From Carposina sasakii (lineage: Eukaryota; Arthropoda; Insecta; Lepidoptera; Carposinidae), in contig CP053152.1 of the NCBI GenBank assembly GCA_014607495.2, positions 4,650,001 to 4,714,000 on the forward strand: DNA of 64,000 nucleotides, written 5' to 3'. The translations under genes were made by a program, and so were the position numbers. The notes under the pieces were generated by a model, which did no database searches, was not told the DNA's origin, and saw only the letters and a list, made by a program, of their open reading frames with translations. This document shows positions 23,770 through 35,413 of the stretch, piece by piece. Position 1 is the stretch's first letter, and each line of letters opens with the position of its first letter.

Positions 23770-24471
23770 ATAATAAGCCCGCAGGGCAGCTTGTGGCGAG
23801 CTGTTGGGAGGTAGCGTTCCCACGGATCTGAAGTACTCCCGGGGAAGACCCTGTTCCTCATCTCCGGCGCCGGAGTGAGATCTGACGAGGAACAGTTACC
23901 CCACCTCTGCCTTGCCTTCGCCGGCCGGGCAGAGTGGACTCACGAGAGCTATGACAGCTCGAGGGTGGACGTGTCCGTCAGTAAGTGGCAAGTTGGCTTC
24001 GGTTTAAAGTCCAGGGGCACCCCTCCACCCTAGCCACTCACCAAATGTTGCCCCTTTTGTCGCTCCGTGCGTGCGGCTGTTTCCGGGGGCCCATGAAATG
24101 AGTCGGCGAGTCACCGCCTGCCACCAAACAATTATGAGACTTGGTTGTAATGGCAGGCGTCCGTTAGTCTCCTTCAATAGCCCAGTTACCCAACCCACTT
24201 ATTATTCAGCCCCATAGCCCATGACCTTTGTTTCCATCGCATGACATAGATCTGCACTCCAATAGTCTTGCATATGGCGGGGACCATCGCCGGGTGTATC
24301 ATATTGTGCGGTCGGCGATGGTATCCGCCATGTGTATCCCACACCATATTAAAGTTCTCTAAAAAGGGCCTCTACATCTTGGTCACGGCCCGATGCACGC
24401 CTCTCAAAGGACCGGGACTCTGTAGTCCCGAGAATTTAAACAGAGATACAATAATAATAATAATAAGGTGA
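23770..24471 (+). mobile_element. LINE 3' end with (AAT)n tail (family Y)
   Basis: A roughly 680-bp GC-rich block unlike the surrounding DNA ends in GAATTTAAACAGAGATAC followed by (AAT)n at 24450-24466. An (ATA)n stretch also precedes it at 23765-23778. GC-rich body with microsatellite tail fits the 3' end of a CR1/Jockey-like LINE. No intact reverse transcriptase frame is present. Confidence 0.5.
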
Positions 24472-24649
24472 GGAGGTACGATTCCTCTCTCTGGGACCCT
24501 GACCGCCGGTAGCATGGAACTTACTTCCGCTGCAGGCGTAACGCTGTTTTTTTTATATTTTTAAATGTTTATTTTATACTTTTATATATTGTAATAAATT
24601 CATATTTAAAAATGTTGAAAAATAAGAAAAAGTGTTTAATAAAGGAGAT

Positions 24650-24816
24650 AATAATATTCACACACTTCACAACACATTAACTTAGACCCACATTAAGATC
24701 TATAAGGTCTTGTGTCGTGGGTACTAAGCAACGGTATATAAATACATAGATAAGTATAGAAACATCCATGACTCGGAAACAAACATCAATATTCATCATA
24801 TCAATGTTTGCATCAT
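24650..24816 (-). mobile_element. 5'-truncated tRNA-SINE copy
   Basis: Nearly identical to the body of the SINE at 5535-5780 (GGTCTTGTGTCGTGGGTAC, AACATCCATGACTCGGAAAC) but lacks the tRNA-related head with its B-box. 5' truncation is expected of target-primed insertion. Confidence 0.8.
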
Positions 24817-27195
24817 ATCTGCATACAACAAACGCTAGAAACATTCAAAATTTCCGATGATCTATTTCGAGCATGATTCGGGAGACTTGTCTGTCTGTAC
24901 GTCACGAGATTGTTCTACGTAGGCAGATTTTTTCGCGCCTGGCGAAAAGCCAGTTGCTTTGGCGGTCTTTGTCAATGTTGTATTTATTTATAAACAGCTT
25001 AGTGGCTACAACGAGGTTAGCGGCCCTTGATTTCCTAGTTTTATTGTTGTTTTTTTGTTTACAGATGTAAACTGTGATCACGTCGAAATAATTTGATGGC
25101 TTGATTCTGATTTTATTATTATGAAAATACAGGCGGGAACTATTTTGAAATTGCTCCCAAAAGATTGCTTGCTATCCTATCGATCAGTCAGTCAAAAGTA
25201 AAAATATAGAAGTTTTGCTGGTTTCTCGAGAAGTTTTGTTGGACGTTGTATCTAGTTTTAAGATTTTTGTAATGAATAAATAAATAAATACAAAAATAAA
25301 TAAGTATTAAGTACTTAATATAAAATAATCCTATATGGTAATATAAAACTTTACAATTTATTCGTTCTCAGTGGCATGAATGTTATGGGATTATACTCAA
25401 TAAAATAATAAATAAATTCAAACTGCTTATTTAAGAAATATTTAATATAAGTTTGGCACTATGTTACCAATCTATCCTACGCGATCATGTCGACCTAGCG
25501 CTGCAACGCGCAACGGCTAAAGGGATGCGGATGAAATTTTTTAGTTTCTACTTTATAAATTCACGGTAGCTTTTATGGAAGTAAATTAATCTGTGAGATT
25601 ATTATTTCTTTCATTACATAATATAATATATTCAACAGAATTTAAATAGAACCTAACAACAACCAAGTGTTTATCCTCTGGTGTATTGAAGGCCATCGCT
25701 AGGCATCCGTTGTACATACAGAGATCCGAAGGGCGGAGTATTCTAGTCACCAGCAGCTTCAAATCTGATGTCTGACCTAAATATTTAAGAAATTAGAGGC
25801 CTGTTTATCTTCACATTGGAAAACCCAAATTTAAATGACAGTCGGAATGCCATAAAAATTACCACGCCTTTGATCGAACTTTCTGTATTTTATACTCATT
25901 TTATAAGACACCTATAGAATATGCACAAAAATATTGGTCTGAGGACCTTACCTTTCATCTTTTTAAATTTCATTTTTGAAGTAATTGGGTTAATCCCGTG
26001 GTACCAACCCACGTAATGTAATAAATAGGTATGCAATAGAAGTTAAAGAGAAAAGTTTTCCTACTTACTTCCTATAAGAAACTGAGTTTGTAGGAACTGA
26101 GATTAAAATATTGGAAGCAAACATAGAGTATGTTATGTACCTAAATAATTAGGTATAAAATGTAGAGGTGCCACCAAAGACCTTGTTACATCCTATTTCT
26201 ACCTATATGGTGGAGACAGGCATTGATCCCGATACATTTTCTATATTTTCTATTTGCTAGCTTATTTAGGATGACAGGTGATATAGGTGCCGTTTTGTAT
26301 TATACAATAACAATTTCAGTCCAGACGGCCAGTGAAAAATGCGATGGCGTAACACTTGTCTGGTATTTGGAATATGTACGCGCAATTATTTGGGTGTCGC
26401 GCGCTCGCAGCTAAAATAAACGCATACGAATGGTTGCCAGAATACGCACAACGAATCCGAACTCACGTAGCAGTACGAGTCTTTTTATATGGCAGGTTAT
26501 ATTAGGTTCTTGTACCGAACTTGTACATCTCAACTATACCCCCAAAATTGGTCAGAAGTGGCACCATGTGGTTTTATCGGCTTTTGGTGATCTGCCTACC
26601 CCGTAAGGGATAAAGGTGTGATAATATGTATGTATGTATGTATATTAGGTTCTATCCTAACACACATATTTTAGTGCTACCTACCGTTACCTTTATTTTC
26701 TATACAATTTCAGTGGTTGATTGTGATTGAAGTTTTGAGAAAACTTTCCTGTTCCTATTCACTTGTTGTCCCACACCACTCCGTCATCTCGTACTCTCTC
26801 CAAAATACGCATAATTATCTTCTCTTATGTTCAAACAATTAATTTGTAACTTGTTTCTAATATAGGTAGGTACACAGTTACAGAAACCTTTTATTTTTTT
26901 TATTTAATGAGAGACAAGAATATCGGACAACAGGGAAATTTGTCGCAAATATCACATATTATGGTCGATTCTGACTTTCACACCAAACCTAAACTTAATA
27001 TTAGTCCTACCTGTCCCTTTCTGTCGCAGACAGACTTGACTAATTTTAAGTTTACACTTAAGTGTGACGGTCAGAATCGACCAAATTGTTTATTATAATG
27101 TTTCTCTAGAACATGAAATTAGTCTGAATATAGTTATTGCGCGTTAAGTTGATGCAAGGGTTGCATGCACGTGGTGAAACTACGTTATTATTCTT
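24817..27195. other. No gene; one SINE-tail fragment
   Basis: 26519-26645 matches the SINE-tail family (CTCAACTATACCC, GTGGCACCATGTGGTTTTAT, CTACCCCGTAAGGGATAAAG) and ends in (TATG)n. The frames at 24873-25070, 26223-26414 and 26907-27098 have no support. Confidence 0.5.
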
Positions 27196-27199
27196 TTAA

Positions 27200-27737
27200 C
27201 TCTTTCCGTCACGCTTTTAGATTAAGAATATTTTTAACATATGTATGTAAGTTTTAGCATTATTAACAATAAAAAAATCATATAAAGTAGGAAAAAAAAA
27301 TATTTATTAAGGTTTTCGAAAAATGAGGTGGTTAGTGCCACTAACCACCATGACTATTGATACAAACTATTAATGATAATTTACGCATTTCGATGTGAAT
27401 ACACTGCAAAAAACTTAAGAGTAGTAGTATTTTCATGTAAATATATATAAAACAGATAAATGAGAATAAAGTTAATAAAAAACATTGAAGATAAAAGCTA
27501 ACTTACTTACCTGTTATTTTTTTTATAAAACACGCAATTAAAATTACGTAAGTGCAATATTCAATTCAACTAAATTGAGTTGTCATTCTTTCATTTGGCG
27601 GTATATTCGGTCGTATCTTGTCAAGCATGAATCGAACTTTCATGATAGTTCAACCGATTATAAGTAGATGGCATAGATTTTAATTAAAAAATTCAGAAAT
27701 AGGTGGTTAGTGACACTAACCACCAAGACTGAAAGAG
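27200..27737. mobile_element. piggyBac-like MITE with TTAA duplication and paired palindromes
   Basis: TTAA at 27196-27199 and 27738-27741 flanks ends CTCTTTCCGTCACG and (inverted) CTCTTTCAGTCTTG. Two 23-bp palindromes with arms GGTGGTTAGTG lie at 27327-27349 (130 bp in from the left) and 27702-27724 (14 bp in from the right). The conserved palindromes are likely protein-binding sites. No ORF. TTAA targeting is diagnostic of piggyBac-type transposition. Confidence 0.82.
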
Positions 27738-27866
27738 TTAAAACAAAGCAATTCATTTAAAAACCGAGCACTAAAGCAGGACTTTATTACACCTACTAGC
27801 CATTAAATTTACATAAAGTTTTTACATGATTGAGGAAGGTTTAGAATGAAGTTACCTAAATATTAT

Positions 27867-28303
27867 AATTGACCCGGTGGCTTAGTGGTTATAGCGGCTG
27901 GCACGGTTTGCAGCGGTCGTGGGTTCGATTCCCACTCGGGTGAAGAATTTTTTCCATTTTCTTTATTAATAATTTTATAATATATAATATCTTGACTAAG
28001 ATAAATTTATAAAAACACTTCTCCATTAATATAATCCGTTAGGATATGGTTGATCGTTTCATCTTTAAACATTGTGCTGAGGGATTCAGGTTTGTTTGCC
28101 GAGATTTGGCTAGTATATAGCTATCGGTATGAAGAATAACGTTGCCAATATGTAATTTAGAAAAGAGATGGTAAAATTCGTCATCCGAGTAATTTACCCG
28201 GTGGCTTAGTGGTTATAGCGGCTGGACGGTTTGCAGCGGTCGTGGGTTCGATTCCCACTCGGGTGAAGAATTTTTTCCATTTTCTTTATTAATAATTTTA
28301 TAA
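27867..28303 (+). mobile_element. Dimeric tRNA-derived SINE
   Basis: Two tRNA-like units (27867-27945 and 28191-28269), each with A-box GGCTTAGTGG and B-box GGTTCGATTCC and acceptor-like ACCCG/CGGGT ends, joined by a ~240-bp linker. Each unit is followed by GAAGAATTTTTTCC and TTATTAATAATTTTATA. The pair as a whole is flanked by TAAATATTAT (27857-27866 and 28304-28313), so it inserted as one unit. The anticodon arm is not canonical, so these are not functional tRNA genes. The second unit lacks one base in the D/anticodon region. Confidence 0.8.
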
Positions 28304-30082
28304 TAAATATTATATTTCAAGAATTAACCTTCAAGTAGGTAACCACTCTATTATAGTCCACATAGAACAATCTAAATAGTTTTTTATACACACCAAATTC
28401 TTATAAAATTACATGTCACTAAGAGTAAAATATAAGATAAATAAAAAGTCTACTTAACACTCAATCTGCAGCCCCAAAAATCAAGTACTTTGGTACCTTT
28501 TTTATTGTTCCTTTAAATGAATATGTAAGTAGATACAAATAAAGAGCAGTAAGTGGGCATTATATCCCTGAATTTATATAACTAGGTCAAGTGCACCCTG
28601 CAGTTCCTGCCAGTTATAAAAATTCAAACAAAAACATTACTTACGGTAATCTTTTTTGTCACGAGGTAAAATGGTTAGGGTATTTTCCTCTCGAATGTAC
28701 GCGATCAGCTCGACAGAGGAAATTTTGATTCCCTTGTGAAATCGCGAAAAGTTCGACATACCTACCTAGTAGACTCTCTTTTAGTTCACTTAATATTTTC
28801 AAGAATCTGCCTACCTTAGATGAAACACCTGAGTAGCACTATAATAAGTTTGACAAAGTTGTTTGAAAATTCATTACTTTTCTACTTTTTGATTTATGCC
28901 GTTTATAAGCAGACTGTGTGTATCTTGCGAACCTAATATATCATTCAATAGTTTAAACTTAGATTAACGATTGGTCTCCGCTCTGCTCCGACGAAAACTA
29001 ATAATTAATTTAAGGATTTAAATTTTTTTTAATGAAACGTTCATGTTATGTACCAATCACAAAAAAATTGAACAAGCTCTGTCGGTGGACACATTGCCTT
29101 ACCCGTCCTTGACAGTACTGTTTTCGCGTGCTCATATTAAATTACTGAGTGGGTAGGTATATTTAGCAGACTTCTTATTAATTCGTATTACAATGTAAAT
29201 TAATTTAAAGTATTGTGTACCTGCCTTACTTAGCTTGGGTTATGAATGACGTCGCGTGTGAAAAACTTTATTTTACATGAGAACAAGCTGTTGCGATTTA
29301 ATCACCTTGGACCTAATTTGCAATATAGAGCTATTGTTCAAGGCAACATAAATGTAAGTACATAATAGTAGAACACAAAAATATTGTTCAAATTCTTCAT
29401 TCAGAGCCATGATCGTTCTTCGAGCACACTTTTGCCCAGGGAGAGCAGGTATAACTGATCACATATCTAGCTAAAGCGTTTCTTGCACAATATTTTCTAA
29501 AACCAAGTTTATTACTTTCCTCCTATACAAGATCACTTATGCGAACATTAAATACGTAGAGCCTATAGTGCCACCCATGGCAATTATGTATTTAAATCCA
29601 CAAAAATTGTTTCTTTTTTCGAGGACATTAAGAGAGAAGCCAGAATAGTTACAGTTAGAGAAGGTAAATATAAAGAAATGTTTACATATTATATTTCTGT
29701 AAAATCTACACACTCAGCTATGACGCAGAGGGAGTGCTGAGTGAAAACAAGTAACGGTGAATTCATGACACGAAGCAAACCGAAAGGTCAGGTATCGGGT
29801 TCACTCATATTGCATATGTAGGTACAGTAATATATTTATAAAGTACAGTTGCGTGCCTTCTCATTGTGTGATTTTTTTGGTAAGGATTCACGTGATTTAT
29901 TGTAATAGGTGGATACTACTTACTGCTTTTCCAAGATTAGTGTAACCCCAGAGTAAACATATTTTATACAATAAATTTCTCTATAACTTTTGTAGAATAA
30001 AATTCGAAACAATATTGTCTACCTACTCCTATAGTGTGATGAAATATTCAAAATTAATATGTAGAACTTTTGATTTATATTT
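28304..30082. other. No recognisable gene or element
   Basis: AT-rich intergenic DNA; no ORF, tRNA or inverted-repeat structure that I can support. Confidence 0.5.
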
Positions 30083-30384
30083 TATAATATATAATATCTT
30101 GACTTAGATAAATTTATAAAAAACACTTCTCCATTAATATAATCCGTTAGGATATGGTTGATCGTTTCATCTTTAAACATTGTGCTGAGGGATTCAGCTT
30201 TGTTTACCGAGATTTGGCTAGTGTATAGCTATTGGGATGAAAAATAACGTTGCCAATATGTAATTTAGAAAAGAGATGGTAAAATTCGTCATCCGAGTAA
30301 TTGACCCGGTAGCTTAGTGGTTTGCAGTGGTCGTGGGTTCGATTCCCACTCGGGTGAAGAAATTTTACCATTTTCCTTATTAAT
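30083..30384 (+). mobile_element. 5'-truncated copy of the dimeric SINE
   Basis: Matches the linker and second tRNA unit of 27867-28303 but starts at the first unit's tail. Flanked by a 17-bp duplication (ACTTTTGATTTATATTT at 30066-30082 and 30385-30401). About 20 bp are missing from the tRNA-like D/anticodon part, so its internal promoter is probably damaged. Clean truncation plus duplication indicates LINE-machinery insertion. Confidence 0.85.
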
Positions 30385-30401
30385 ACTTTTGATTTATATT
30401 T

Positions 30402-30784
30402 GACAATCTTTAAATATTTTTTATACCCGACTGTACTTTAAGGTACCTTTCGTGTTTGTATTGACATCCCCGTCGTCGTCTCATGCAAACAAAGGCTTTC
30501 ATCGATTCCACAAAATTGAACTTTTAAACTATGCCGATAGTATCTATCTACCTAGTACAGATGATGAAATTTAATGATTTTACTTGCTCATTGGTAAAAC
30601 CATTGGACAAAAAAAAGTAAAAATTCAATAGGTTATTTGTACTTATTATAGGTCTTTTCAGACTCGATTTCGAAGACCTAACTTGTTATTCTTATTGTGA
30701 ATGATTATTATATTTATACTATAGAAATATACCTTAAAACCTATCTATCGATAATACATTTCTAGTAAATATTTCTGCATTTCA
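30402..30784. other. No recognisable feature
   Basis: Short AT-rich intergenic stretch. Confidence 0.5.
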
Positions 30785-30996
30785 TCCTACTAATATTATA
30801 TCCGCGAAAGTTTGTGAGTTTGGGTGGATGGATGTTTGTTACTCTTTCACGTCAAAACGCCCGGAGTGATTTAAATAAAATTTGGTTTGGAGTTACTAAC
30901 ACATAGGTTACTTTTTATTCCGGGAAAATATTTTTATCACGGGTGATTTTGACATTTTCTGCAGTCCACGCGGACGAAGTCGCGGGCGTTCTCTAG
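30785..30996 (+). mobile_element. Non-autonomous Helitron (family 1)
   Basis: A|TCCTACTAATATTATATCC ... CACGCGGACGAAGTCGCGGG then CGTTCTCTAG|T. Same family as 14095-14333 and 21572-21811, about 30 bp shorter. Confidence 0.87.
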
Positions 30997-31267
30997 TATT
31001 ACAAACACACGCATACAAAGTTAAATACTTACTGGATCAATAATAGAGTTTTTATAACTAAATTAATGAAATAAAAAACCGCTAGGAATCTGAGTTTTGT
31101 TTTAACATTTATGTTGATGATTGTACATTTTGCTATTGTTGATTTGTAAATGCCATTCATATAATTGAGTATGAAAATTGGATATTAGTGGGAGAGGGTG
31201 AGAGTGAATTTGTGCATTTAAATAAGTTTAATGTAAATATTATTAAGTTATAATGTTTTCTTTAAAT

Positions 31268-33802
31268 CATCATCATCATTTACAGCCCTGAGAAGTCCAC
31301 TGCTGGACATAGGCCTCCCCCAACAACCTCCACTCCGACCGGTCGGAAGCAGCCTGCATCCAACCGACGCCCGCAACCTTGACCAGGTCATCCGTCCACC
31401 TCGCGGGTGGCCTTCCCACGCTGCGCTTGCCGATACGTGGTATCCACTCTAGAACTTTCCGACTCCATCGGCCATCAGTTCTTCGAGCTATGTGCCCTGC
31501 CCATTGCCACTTCAGCTTGCTGGACCGTTCAGCTATGTCGGTGATCTTTGTACGTCTGCGGATCTCCTCATTTCTGATTCGATCACGCAGAGATATCCCA
31601 AGCATAGCTCTCTCCATCGCTCGCTGTGCGATCCTGAGCTTTTTTATGAGGCACATAGTTAAAGACCACGTCTCGGCACCGTAGGTCATCACCGGCAGCA
31701 CGCACTGGTTGAATACCTTCGTCTTTAAGGACTGGGGTATCTTGGACACAAATAAGCTTCGTAGTTTCCCGAACGCTGCCCAGCCGAGTTGGATTCGCCG
31801 AGTTACCTCCTTCTCAAAGTTGGACTTACCTAGTTTGACCGTCTGTCCCAGGTAAACATACTCGTCAACAACTTCAAGCATCGAGCTCCCAACCAGTACA
31901 GGAGTGGGCGGCACATGGACGTTCGACATGATCTTCGTCTTGTCCATGTTCATCTTTAGGCCCACCTGTTGGGAGACTCGATTGAGGCCATCGAGCATTG
32001 TGCTTAGATCCTTCAGCGATTCTGCCATGACCACGATGTCGTCTGCGAACCGAAGGTGAGTGATGTATTCGCCATTGATATTGATGCCCAGTTCTTTCCA
32101 TTCGAGAAGCTTAAAGGCGTCTTCCACTGCATTGGTGAAGAGCTTCGGAGAAATAACATCTCCTTGTCTCACTCCCCTCTGCAAAGAAATCGGCTCAGTG
32201 CTCCGCTCCTGTACTCGTACCGACATGGTGGCATTGCTGTATAAACACTTCAGCACTTCGATATATCGATGGTCAAAATGGCACCGCTGGAGAGACCGCA
32301 ACACTGCCCATGTCTCGATCGAATCAAAGGCCTTCTCATAGTCCACGAACGCTAGGCATAGTGGCCGATTATACTCCTCCGTTTTTTGTTTAATCTGCCG
32401 TAGCGTGTGGATATGATCTATGGTACTAAACCCTTTTCGGAAACCGGCTTGTTCGGGAGGCTGAAAGTCATCAAACCTGCGAGCAAGACGATTCGTGATT
32501 ACCCTTGAAAACAACTTGTAGACATGGCTCAGAAGCGAGATGGGTCTATAGTTCTTCAGCAAGGCTTTATCGCCTTTTTTAAAGAACAGCACCACCACAC
32601 TTCTGTTTCATGCTTCCGGCGTTACGCCTTCGAGCAGGACGGAATTGAAGAGCCTTTGGAGGACCTTCAGTACCGAAGTTCCACCCGCTCTTAGAAGCTC
32701 TGATGTAATTCCATCGTCGCCCGGCGCTTTGTTGTTTTTGAGTTGTTTAAGGGCAGTCCTAATCTCGTACAGGCTGATATCCGGGATGTCTTCAGTATAG
32801 TGTCGGGTGAGCTTGGCTCTTGGGTCTTTGCCTAATCTAACAGGTTTAGCGACCGAGGTATATAGCTGTCCATAGAACCTCTCAATCTCCCTTAGCACCT
32901 CTGGTATGGTAGACGCTACACTGCCGTCCTCTGTCTTTAGCTTCGTCAACTGGCTCTGCCCAATAGATAATTCTCTTGCGAACACTTTGGAGCCTTGGTT
33001 TCGCTCTATTGTCTCCTTAATGCAGCGAGTATTAAAGCTGCGGATGTCGTGTCGCAGAGACTTGGAGATACGTCTATTGAGCTGCCGATATGCTTCAGCG
33101 TCATCAGAGGACTGCAGAGACATTGCGCGCCTTTCCGCCATGAGGTTAAGGGTATGACCAGTTAGTTTCTGGGGTCTATTTCTACGGTTAGGTCTAAAGA
33201 ATTTAGACCCCACCGTGTGGACAGTTTCTACCAGCCTGTTATTTATATCGTCCACTGACATGCAATCCTCTAGGCAAGCAAAGCGGTTTGTCAGCTCGAG
33301 TTGAAAGCTCTCGGGGTTTTGAATGTGCACGGATGAGGGTCGGAGTGTAGACTTCACTAGTCGTGATCTCTCCCGTTTGACATTAATATTCAATGTGCCT
33401 CGAACCATTCGGTGATCGCTACCGGTTTTCACCCTGTTGATCACTGAGACATCATTGAATATCCGTCTATCGGTGGTCAATATGAAGTCTATCTCGTTCC
33501 TCGTGTGCTTGTTGGGATGGAGCCAGGTCCATTTCCTATGAGGCGGCTTCTTGAAGAAGGAGTTCATCATAAAGAGTCCCTACATCTCTAGAAAATCGGC
33601 CAGTCTCTGGCCCCTGGGGTTCCTGTCGCCGGATCCAAATTGTCCCACTTTCAACTCATTCTCACCCCGCTTGCCCAGTTTTGCATTGAAGTCCCCCATA
33701 ACAACACAGAAATGAGTTTTAGAGGTATTTATGGCTGTACTTATGTCCTCATACATAACCTCCACCTCGTCATCCGGATGCGTCGAGGTCGGCGCGTATA
33801 CA
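31268..33802 (-). mobile_element. RTE-clade non-LTR retrotransposon, 5'-truncated
   Basis: The minus-strand element runs from 33802 to a (TGA)n tail at 31268-31277. A 10-bp duplication TTCTTTAAAT lies at 31258-31267 and 33803-33812. It encodes the C-terminal part of an apurinic-type endonuclease followed by reverse transcriptase. The missing 5' part covers the start of the endonuclease. The tail abuts the stop codon, as usual for RTE. Confidence 0.9.
31276..33800 (-). pseudogene. RTE endonuclease-reverse transcriptase with two nonsense codons
   Basis: One continuous minus-strand frame without indels: VYAPTSTHPDDEV, endonuclease motifs GDFNAKLG and TGSDHRMVRGTL, then the RT with KNYRPISLLSHVYKLFSR, FVDYEKAFDS, LQRGVRQGDVISPKLF and the catalytic FADDIVVMA. 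The C-terminal tail has WAGHIARR and GRPPARWTDDL and stops at 31276. It is broken by TAG at 33577-33579 (after LADFLEM) and TGA at 32608-32610 (after EGVTPEA, where relatives have Trp, so TGG to TGA). Only point mutations have accumulated, so it is a fairly young dead copy. It could not supply a full-length enzyme. Confidence 0.92.
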
Positions 33803-34117
33803 TTCTTTAAATACTTACCTACTAAAATGTTAAAAAGATAAATTTAACTAAAATGTTTATAATTAACCCAAAAATCCGTTTATTCATTGATTGTCTATGC
33901 TAATATTAAAAAGAAGTAAACTTTGATTGTTTGTTTGTTTATTTGCCGCGAATAGGCTCCGAAACTATTGGACCGATTTCAAAAATTATTTCACCGTTAG
34001 AATCCTTATTGGACCCGGATGAACATAGGCTATAGGGTTACGCATAATTTCCACTGGGCTGGAATAAATATGAATTAAATACAACGTTTTTTAACCATTT
34101 GACGCATGGAGGTATAT

Positions 34118-34228
34118 TATAAAATTATTAATAAAGAAATGGAATAAATTCTTCACCCGAGTGGGAATCGAACCCGCGACCACTGCATACCGTGCCAGCC
34201 GCTCTAAACACGAGCTACCGGGTCAATT
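34118..34228 (-). mobile_element. Monomeric tRNA-SINE (111 bp)
   Basis: Minus strand AATTGACCCGGTAGCTCG ... GGGTTCGATTCCCACTCGGG then TGAAGAATTTATTCC and a TTATTAATAATTTTATA tail. Flanked by ATGGAGGTATAT at 34106-34117 and 34229-34240. The paralogous Helitron at 51003-52368 keeps a single ATGGAGGTATAT at 51072-51083 with nothing inserted, which fixes the SINE ends exactly. Confidence 0.92.
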
Positions 34229-34689
34229 ATGGAGGTATATGTTTGACATACACCATGGAATAACAAGTCCCCAGAAGGAGTCCTCAATGACAGATGTATT
34301 CCGGGTAGTGACGCAAAAACGAGTTAAAAATTTAGCATCTTTCGCTCTTCTAATCCGCCGATTGTTGCCAAATCGATAAATATTATCCGTTTTTTAGATA
34401 CAGTAAATATGTTGTAAAAATTTGACCTACTAAAAGTTGCTTCAAATTGTGCTGAGGAATTTGTTATTCTGTGACGTACAGATGACATGACACGATAAAA
34501 TTTGTTTTTTTTTTGTTTGGTTTATCCCGAAGAAAGGGCATAAGGAAGGAATGGTGATGAATGGAAACGTCGAAAAAATCCTTAAAAACGAGTGTAAAAC
34601 TAGTCAAAATCAAAAAGAATTGCATAAACAACATACCTACATGAAACGAACACATACCTACAAATAAATTTTGAATTTCACAAGTAATG

Positions 34690-35330
34690 ACTAAGAACTA
34701 AGAACGGATTTCCCGATATGTCCATGGGAACGGGGCAGACAGGAATTCCTAATTTTTTACCGAAATTTCCACAGTACCGGAACAAAAGCTTATTCAACAA
34801 GTATAAAAATAAACCGTTTAACGTACACAGATGAAATTTAGTGTGACAAATGTTTTTTAGGGGATGTAAAAGACCATTAAGAACGGGTTTCCCGAAATTC
34901 CCACGGGAACAGCACAAACAGAAATTTCAAGTTTTTACAAAAACCACATTACATATAGCGATGAAATATGACAGGTACATTCGGTAGGGAGTGTAAGGAA
35001 GCACTGAGAACATATTTTCTGAAATGCCCACCGGAACGGAACAAACTGGAATTCAATTTTTTAAAGAAATGTACCTATGAGGTTAAACTCGAAGATGTGT
35101 GTTCATTAGGGACTGCTAGGGAGCACGAAGAACGGATTTCTCGCAATTCCCACGGGAACGGGACAAACGGGAATTCCCAATTTTTATGAAAACCGCTTGA
35201 CTCATGATAAAATATGACAAGTATATTCGGTAGTGTGTAAGGAAGCATTGAGAACATATTTCCCGATATTCCCACGGGAACGGGACAAACGGGAATTCTA
35301 AATATGTACCGGATATGTACCGGAGTGAAG
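34690..35330 (+). repeat. Helitron-borne minisatellite, ~5 units of ~125 bp
   Basis: Units recur at about 34700, 34880, 35007, 35130 and 35250, each with GAACGGATTTCCCGA-like, TTCCCACGGGAACGGGAC and AAACGGGAATTC words followed by a T-rich linker. The short ORFs on both strands (34678-34917, 34968-35189, 35075-35344) are by-products of the repeat. Confidence 0.8.
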
Positions 35331-35413
35331 CGAGGGCGGGCCACTAGTTGTTAATAATTTAATTCATTCAGAGATGAAACAACATTATAATATTATCAGG
35401 AATATATTACCTA

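Larger units (their letters stand above)
33894..35347 (+). mobile_element. Helitron A carrying a minisatellite, a retroposon-like piece and a SINE
   Basis: The 5' part (TTTGATTGTTTGTTTGTTTA, GGCTCCGAAACTATTGGACC) is a common Helitron body. The 3' end is GAAGCGAGGGCGGGCCACTAG|T (35344-35347). It shares collinear sequence with 51003-52368, from GCATAATTT..ACTGGGCTGGA through AGTCCCCAGAAGGAGTCC to the repeats and the same 3' end. It contains a SINE at 34118-34228. The exact 5' TC is tentative. Confidence 0.7.

Noticed and set aside
27867..27945. Functional tRNA gene
   Set aside because: A and B boxes are present but the anticodon arm does not fold canonically, and the unit recurs with the same non-tRNA tail and target duplications: it is a SINE.
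34678..35344. Several 70-90 codon ORFs with repeated motifs on both strands
   Set aside because: By-products of the Helitron minisatellite; equivalent frames arise in 50448-52396 for the same reason.
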